DNA from: Acanthamoeba lenticulata
Taxonomy: Eukaryota; Discosea; Longamoebia; Acanthamoebidae
DNA length: 21,650 bases
Reading direction: 5' to 3'
NCBI GenBank assembly: GCA_002179805.1
Contig: NAVB01001953.1
Location: 1 to 21,650, forward strand
Below the pieces are notes generated by a model. It was given only the letters and a program-made list of their open reading frames with translations. It searched no databases and had not been told where the DNA came from. The translations under genes were made by a program, and so were the position numbers. Below are positions 16,833-21,650 of the stretch, piece by piece; the first letter of the stretch is position 1; each line of letters begins with the position of its first letter.

Positions 16833-18675
16833 TCAATAGTCGCCTTCGCCCTCGCCTTCATCGGCCCCGACGCCAAACGACTTTCTCTTGCCCCGACGGA
16901 AGGGCTTGGTGGTCCTCACCTTGACCTTGATCGTCTTGTCGTCGGGCGGGAGGTAGCTGGGCTTGGGGCCGCCGCACAGGTGGCACTTGAGGGTCTGGCC
17001 CTTGTGCTTGTTGTTGCGCTCGCAGTCGCGGCACAGGAGGACCTCCATGCGGCACAGCGTGCACTTCTTGTGGGCCTGGTAGCGGTCCCACGGCGACGCG
17101 CACAGGCAGCAGCGGCCCACGGGCACCTGCGCCTCCGGCGGGGCGGCGACGGCCCCGTGCGCGAAGCGGCGGTCAAAGGTGTAGTTCTTGCCGATCCAGT
17201 GGCCGCCCGTGGGGAAGGCCTCGAGGTAGCGGTGGATGCCGCCCTCGAGCTGGAACACCTTACTCGCGTCGAGACCCTTCTGGACGAGCAGCGCGCTGGC
17301 GCGCTCGCAGCGGATGCCGCCCGTGCAGTACATCAGCACCTGCTTGGCCTCGTGGAGCTTGGGCAGGGTCTCGTCGACCCACTCGGGGAACTCGAGGCTC
17401 GTCCGCATGTTGGGGTCGAGCACGCGCGACGGGTCGCCCAGCGGCTGGAAGCGCCCAATCGCGTTCTCGTTGGCGTTGCGCACGTCGATCAGGACCGTCC
17501 CGGGCTCGGCCGCCTTGTTGTGCCACTCCTGCGGCGTCAAGTGCGTCCCGCCGGCCTCCAGCGGCGCCACGCCGCGCGACTCGGCCAGCCCGAACCCGTA
17601 GGTCACGAGCTCCTCGACGTGCCACACCTTGAGGCCCTTCAGCCGCTGGCCTTCGCGCAGCCCGTCGACCACCTTGAAGTCCGTCGACCCGAACTGGGAC
17701 GGGTCGTAGGCGCGCAGGTCCTCGCAAAAGGCCCGAATGCCCTCCGCGCTCCCCGTCAACGTCCCTGGCCACCAACATCAACTTGAGCATCTTCATCTTC
17801 CTCTATTCCTTCATCAAGGCCGAGGGTGAGGACGCACCGTTGAAGCCCTCGCGGGCGCAGCGGAGGCGGCCCGTGCAGCCGTGGCGGGTGAGGCTGTCCC
17901 GCGCAAAGTTCTCGGCATCGCGCGCGGCCGTGGGCGTCCAGCTCGGCCGCACGTACTGGTAGAACAGCAGCAGCGTAACGTTGCCCGGTGGTGGCGCGGG
18001 CCACTCCTTCTTCGTTGGCGTTGTTGACGTGGTTTCGGCCTCGGTTGTCGTCGTCGACGTTGACGTGGGGAGCCCGGCGGCCGCGGCGGCTGCGTCAGCT
18101 TCATCCTGTTCCTCCTGCAGGGCGCGCTTGCCCGCCTCGAGGACCTCGTCGTCGCGCGCACGCTTGGCCTCGGCCTTCCTCTTCTTTTTTTCCTTCTTTT
18201 CCTTCTTTTCCTTCTTCCTCTTCTTTTTGGCCTTCATCTCATCATCGTCTGAATCGCCCTCCGGAGCGGCCTCCATGGGCTCAGCTGCGGAGGTGGCAGA
18301 AGGCTCGTTCCTCTGCGAGTGGCGCTCCTTTCGGCTCTTCTTCTTGGCGGGGCGCTCAACCTGATCGCTGTCGCTGTCATTTTCATCTGACTCAGATTTA
18401 GCTTGCAACTCGGCCTCCCTCTTTCGCTTCTTCTTCTCCTTCTTCTTCTTTTCGTCCTTGGCTTTCTTGTCCTTCTTGTCCTGCTTCACCTTTTTCTCTT
18501 CTTTCTTCGCTTTTTTCTGCTTCTTCTCGTGCTTGGTCTTCTTCTCCTGCTCCTTCTCGTCCTTTGACTTCTTTGTCTTCTTGTTCTTCTTCTCCTGCTT
18601 CTCCAGGCCCGACACGGCAGACGACATGGCGGATCTGCTGCACTCTGGCTTGTCTGCTCCGCTGCTATGTCCCAT
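16833..18675 (-). CDS. TSTD2: TSTD2-like rhodanese-domain protein with lysine-rich N-terminal region
   Basis: Two minus-strand exons, 18675-17838 and 17764-16833, give 589 residues. The first 200 or so residues are a K/E-rich, nuclear- or nucleolar-type low-complexity head (poly-Lys blocks, acidic Ser patches). Then comes the N-terminal alpha/beta part of the TrhO/TSTD2 family (NVTLLLFYQYV, CAREGFNGTLTGS), a rhodanese domain with LIDVRNANENAIGRF and the active-site loop CTGGIRCERAS (Cys426), GGIHRYLEAFP, and a Cys-rich tail with four CxxC-type pairs (CCLC, CTLC, CRDC, CHLC) likely binding zinc. Bacterial relatives (TrhO/YceA) hydroxylate U34 of tRNA; the eukaryotic TSTD2 role is unknown, so activity here is inferred. 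A later Met (18627) is an alternative start. It is divergent from the pseudouridine synthase gene. Confidence 0.88.
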
Positions 18676-18825
18676 TTCTTTTGGCCTTCCCGCATTCTTC
18701 TCATTTTTAATCTCATCTCCACTATTTTATGAATTTTGGTTGGCGCCAGATCAATTAAAAAGAAGAAAAAGAAAATATGGTTGTAAGAAATAAAATGCTG
18801 AAGATGAAAACGTTGTCTGCTGGCC
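18676..18825. promoter_or_regulatory. Shared divergent promoter, TSTD2-like (-) / pseudouridine synthase (+)
   Basis: These 150 bp between start codons are much more AT-rich than the flanking coding DNA, with TTTTTAATC, CTATTTTATGAATTTTGG and an A/G-rich run AATTAAAAAGAAGAAAAAG. TTTTAAT/AATTAAAA could serve as TATA-like elements for either direction. Confidence 0.45.
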
Positions 18826-20274
18826 ATGGATTCGGTCAATGAAGAGACCTCACCAGCGGCCACGATTTCCATCACGAAATGGCTAACGTCACGCGGCGTG
18901 AGTTCGAGGCAGCAGGCCAAGAAATGGATCGCGCAGGGGCGGGTGCTGGTCGACTCTCAGGTGGCCGTGTTCTCCACCCAGGTTCGTGTGCCCGCGGCTG
19001 GCGGTGCTTCGTCCTGCCTCTCCGCCTGCTCGGTGGTTGAAGTGATGATGAGCCCATACGAGGTCAGCCTCCGCTCTCGCAATCGTGAGGGTGAGCAATC
19101 GAATCGCGATCCATCTGAAACGAATTGCGAAGAAGAGCTGCAGCGGGTGGTCGTTTCAATGGAGGAGAACGGCGACGTGGGCCCATCTTCAACTCCTGCA
19201 AGCGTGGAGCCCTCGCCCAGCGTGCGAGGTGAGAAGGAGCTCTATTACCTCCTCTATCATAAGCCCAGAGGTGTAGAATGCACCACTAATCAGCGCATCG
19301 CCTGCAGCTGGGTCAATCTCATCGACTCTGCTCCGCCAATTCCATCTTCATCTTCTCTCCTGCCTTTCCCTTCACACGCCAAGCACCAGCTCATCTCGGT
19401 CGGACGTCTTGACAAGGACTCGGAGGGCCTGTTGCTGCTCACCAACGACAGCTCCATCGTCAATCCGCTCATGAACGGCGCCACCGCGCACTACGAGAAG
19501 GAGTACGAGGTGGAGGTCAATCGGCCCTTTGACGCCACGCCCGACAGCGCCTTCCTCACGCGCCTGCGGCGGGGCGAGGCCATCCGCCGGGGCACGGTGC
19601 CCATCCTGCCGCCCGTGGCCGTCGAGCCCCTCCTGGCCGCGGGACGCAGACCTCTTCTCGACGCCGACGACAGCGCTTCGTCCTCGTTGTTGTCGTCGTC
19701 TGCGGCGCTGCGGGCCAAGCAGCTGAAGAAGGAGCAGAAGCGGGCCAGGAAGCTGCAGAGGAGGAAGCAGGAGCAGGGACCGGCAGCGAGCGGGACTGAT
19801 GTTGCCGCCTCGATGGGCGGCGAAGAAAAAGAAGAGGATGAAGTCGTGAACCAGAACGAGGACGAGGACGAGGACGAGGACGATGACGACGAGGCAAACA
19901 AGAGGAAGCGGGGCGCCAGCAACGGCGGCCATGAGCAGTTGAAAAAGAGGCGAACGACGAACGGTGGCAAGGCCGATAGCGGTGACGATGTCGTCCGCCA
20001 ACGACTACCACCTGCAGCAGCAAGCGAGGTGGAGGACAGCCAGACGACAACGTCGTTGTGGTTCAGGATCGTGCTGCGAGAAGGCAAGAACCGGCAGATC
20101 AGGCGCATGGTGCGCGTGTGCAGCGACAACGACCTCATCGTGCGCCGACTGGTCCGCGTGCGGCTGGGCGGCCTCAACCTCACGGGTCTCACCTCACCTG
20201 GCAGCTGGCGCCACCTCAACCCCGATGAGGTGGCCGACCTCAAGCGACACGCAACTTCCACAACAACAACATGA
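18826..20274 (+). CDS. RsuA/RluB/RluF-family pseudouridine synthase
   Basis: This is a single uninterrupted exon of 482 residues, unlike its multi-exon neighbours. It has an S4-like RNA-binding segment (ITKWLTSRGVSSRQQAKKWI, about 16-47), YYLLYHKPRGVECTT, the catalytic loop GRLDKDSEGLLLLTND with Asp196, EKEYEVEV, and after a large insert FRIVLREGKNRQIRRM and SPGSWRHLNPDEVADL. The family converts uridine to pseudouridine in rRNA, and RluF also in tRNA-Tyr; the EKEYEV and KNRQIRRM blocks look most like RluF/RluB. About 145 residues (264-410) between the two catalytic halves are an insertion rich in Lys/Arg and a poly-Asp/Glu run (GAGGAC repeats at 19858-19885). No organelle-targeting peptide is obvious. 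Few introns plus bacterial family suggest an acquired or organelle-derived gene, as inference. Confidence 0.9.
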   Translation: MDSVNEETSPAATISITKWLTSRGVSSRQQAKKWIAQGRVLVDSQVAVFSTQVRVPAAGGASSCLSACSVVEVMMSPYEVSLRSRNREGEQSNRDPSETNCEEELQRVVVSMEENGDVGPSSTPASVEPSPSVRGEKELYYLLYHKPRGVECTTNQRIACSWVNLIDSAPPIPSSSSLLPFPSHAKHQLISVGRLDKDSEGLLLLTNDSSIVNPLMNGATAHYEKEYEVEVNRPFDATPDSAFLTRLRRGEAIRRGTVPILPPVAVEPLLAAGRRPLLDADDSASSSLLSSSAALRAKQLKKEQKRARKLQRRKQEQGPAASGTDVAASMGGEEKEEDEVVNQNEDEDEDEDDDDEANKRKRGASNGGHEQLKKRRTTNGGKADSGDDVVRQRLPPAAASEVEDSQTTTSLWFRIVLREGKNRQIRRMVRVCSDNDLIVRRLVRVRLGGLNLTGLTSPGSWRHLNPDEVADLKRHATSTTTT

Positions 20275-20326
20275 GGAGATGGTCATGATTGAATCATGAA
20301 AGAGGTCATCGACGGGATCATCACCG

Positions 20327-20349
20327 TTTATTTTAATAATAATAATAAA
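20327..20349. other. Overlapping poly(A) signals on both strands
   Basis: AATAAA occurs on the minus strand at 20327-20332 (62 bp past the stop of the minus-strand membrane-protein gene) and on the plus strand at 20344-20349 (70 bp past the pseudouridine synthase stop). Between them lies an AAT/TAA run. If both are used, the two convergent transcripts overlap at their 3' ends. Confidence 0.55.
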
Positions 20350-20393
20350 TCAAAACCAAGAATTGACAAAAAAAGAAAAAGAAAAACAAGAAT

Positions 20394-21562
20394 TTACAAT
20401 GTGTCGTCCGGCGAACTGTCGTCGACCGTGAAGTTGATCGAGGACAACTCAGTGCCGCGGTTTCGACGCCACCAGGCGAGCGCGATGCCAGCGACGATCA
20501 CCACGAGGACCACCGCTACTGCAACAGGCACCACCACCGAGACGGCCACGATCAGGGCCAAGTTGTCGCTGCCTCCGCCATCTTCGCTCGCGCTTTGCCC
20601 CACCAGCAGCCCAAAGTCTGGCCCCAAACACATCGTCATCAGCCCCACAATGCACCACTCCAAGTGGCAAGGAAGAGGGCGCTGTTACCAGGATCGTAGT
20701 AGAGATACGACTCAAAGTGCGGCAGCTCGAACTCGAGCACCGAATCCGCCTCGACTGCCGTGCATTTGACGCCTGCTGCCGCGACCTGGCCCGTTCCGCT
20801 GACGGCATCGTCGACGTAGGCAAAGTCCACCAGCCGCACCACCGCCGCGCTCGAGCCGGTGGCCGGGTAGAGCTCGAGCGTGGTCATGTTGGCCTGCGGC
20901 GTCTGCGCATGCACGACCACGCGCGCAAAGACCGGCCGCACGGCGAGCCGCAAGCGCAGCCGATTGGCCGAGGCGCGCCAGGGCCAGTTGTAGAGGCTCA
21001 GCGACAGCTTAGCCAGCGATGGGTCGATTGCGAATAAGTAGTTGCCCGCGTGGGTACTGTTGCTGCCGGTGGTGGTGGCGTTGGCCGGGGCGTAGACGAT
21101 CGTGCGCTTGGCATCAAAGAGCGACACGTCGAGCACGATGCGCGGCTGCGACGACGCCGCGGACGCGAAGAGGTCGGCCGAGTAGCGGAATGTCTGGAAT
21201 GCTGTTGCCGATGACGATGGCAAGACGCTCCAGCTGCCGACCAGCTGGGAGGCCGTGGCCTGGACAAGTTCAGCGGCGTCGATCTCCTCGATGTCGGCCA
21301 CGGTGAGGTTGAGGTCGGACGCCGATGCCGTCGTCGAGTTTGTTGTTGCGTTGGACGACGGGGAGAGGCCAAAGCTGGGCGAGGTGGTGTTGACCTGCAG
21401 CGCGATGGGCACCTGCGCCGAGTAGTTGGAGATCAGCACCACGGGCGACGGCACCAGCCCGCCCGGCGCGACAAAGCTCGTGGTGGCGCCATCCAGGAGG
21501 TAGAGCGTGGGCCCCGTCTGCGCCTTGAGCGTGTCTCCCGCCGATGCGATCACGCTGCACTC
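20394..21562 (-). CDS. Unrecognised single-pass membrane protein with glycosylation-rich ectodomain (5' end missing)
   Basis: Minus-strand exons 21562(?)-20689 and 20617-20394 join (YYDP-DFGLLVGQS) to about 365 residues, ending SSPDDTL. The ectodomain is beta-strand-like and rich in N-x-S/T sites (NTT, NAT, NST, NLT, NMT). One strong transmembrane helix (LALIVAVSVVVPVAVAVVLV onward) is followed by AWWRRNRG, a stop-transfer signal, and a short acidic cytoplasmic tail. No signal peptide is visible: the frame runs up to a likely splice acceptor (GGGCAG|GAG at 21562-21565), so the first exon(s) should lie beyond the window. I recognise no family; the topology fits a type I surface or vesicle protein. 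The intron at 20688-20618 has GTAAC...CCAG borders. Confidence 0.6.
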
Positions 21563-21584
21563 CTGCCCGCCTGTCCTCCACCAT

Positions 21585-21650
21585 TAAATAAATAAATAAA
21601 TAATAGAACTATACTTTTAAAAATAAATTTATATTTTTATTTAATGATTT
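21585..21650. repeat. (TAAA)n repeat and very AT-rich window edge
   Basis: TAAA is repeated four times plus TAA (21585-21603), followed by nearly pure A/T sequence to the end. It lies directly upstream (minus strand) of the putative splice acceptor of the membrane-protein gene, so it is probably an intron or intergenic filler rather than coding DNA. Confidence 0.6.

Noticed and set aside
1..21650. Genome-defence islands, mobile elements, CRISPR or viral genes
   Set aside because: No transposase, integrase, terminal repeats, spaced repeats or viral motifs were seen; the gene order looks like ordinary compact nuclear DNA.
1..21650. Overall excess of introns with length divisible by 3 (about 23 of 52 by hand count)
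   Set aside because: About 17 are expected by chance, so the excess alone is weak; only the GC-donor and hydrophobic subsets were kept as findings.

Overview
The window looks like nuclear DNA of an amoebozoan, most probably Acanthamoeba or a close relative. This is inferred from GC-rich exons split by many short (41-194 nt) pyrimidine-rich introns, eukaryotic tRNA genes, and a gene set that mixes animal-like genes with a plant-type sterol enzyme (cycloeucalenol cycloisomerase). I assigned exons by hand, using reading phase, GT/GC...AG borders and remembered family motifs. No transcript or database evidence was available.

Layout, left to right: the last two exons of an SLC25-type carrier (+, 1-230); an AT-rich stretch holding an 18-bp palindrome and a tRNA 3'-half relic; a membrane-anchored SDR of the RDH/17beta-HSD type (+, 1164-2380); tRNA-Val (-); NAXD, the NAD(P)H-hydrate repair dehydratase (-, 2843-4303); divergent to it SNRPA1/LEA1, the U2 snRNP A' protein (+, 4678-6189); tRNA-Val (+) facing tRNA-His (-); a dual-specificity phosphatase (-, 6791-7366) sharing a 96-bp promoter gap with CPI1 (+, 7463-8991); a second tRNA-Val (+)/tRNA-His (-) pair; a 13-exon SLC13/DASS-type anion transporter with two internal TrkA-C (RCK-C) domains (+, 9561-12723); a 15-exon UBA-containing PARP6/8-like mono-ADP-ribosyltransferase (+, 12918-16420); tRNA-Ala (+); a TSTD2-like rhodanese with a lysine-rich head (-, 16833-18675) divergent from an RluB/RluF-type pseudouridine synthase (+, 18826-20274); and the 3' part of an unrecognised glycosylated single-pass membrane protein (-, 20394-about 21562).

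Three themes stand out. (1) All six complete tRNA genes lie in 3' intergenic space, in three of the four convergent gaps plus one tandem gap, and none lies in a divergent promoter. A tail-to-tail Val/His pair occurs twice. (2) Three introns appear to be GC-AG. All three have lengths divisible by 3 and no in-frame stop, and several other stop-free 3n introns would add a hydrophobic helix if retained. (3) Two genes whose families modify RNA (TSTD2/TrhO-like and RluF-like) share one divergent promoter. I see no CRISPR array, transposon, virus or toxin gene.
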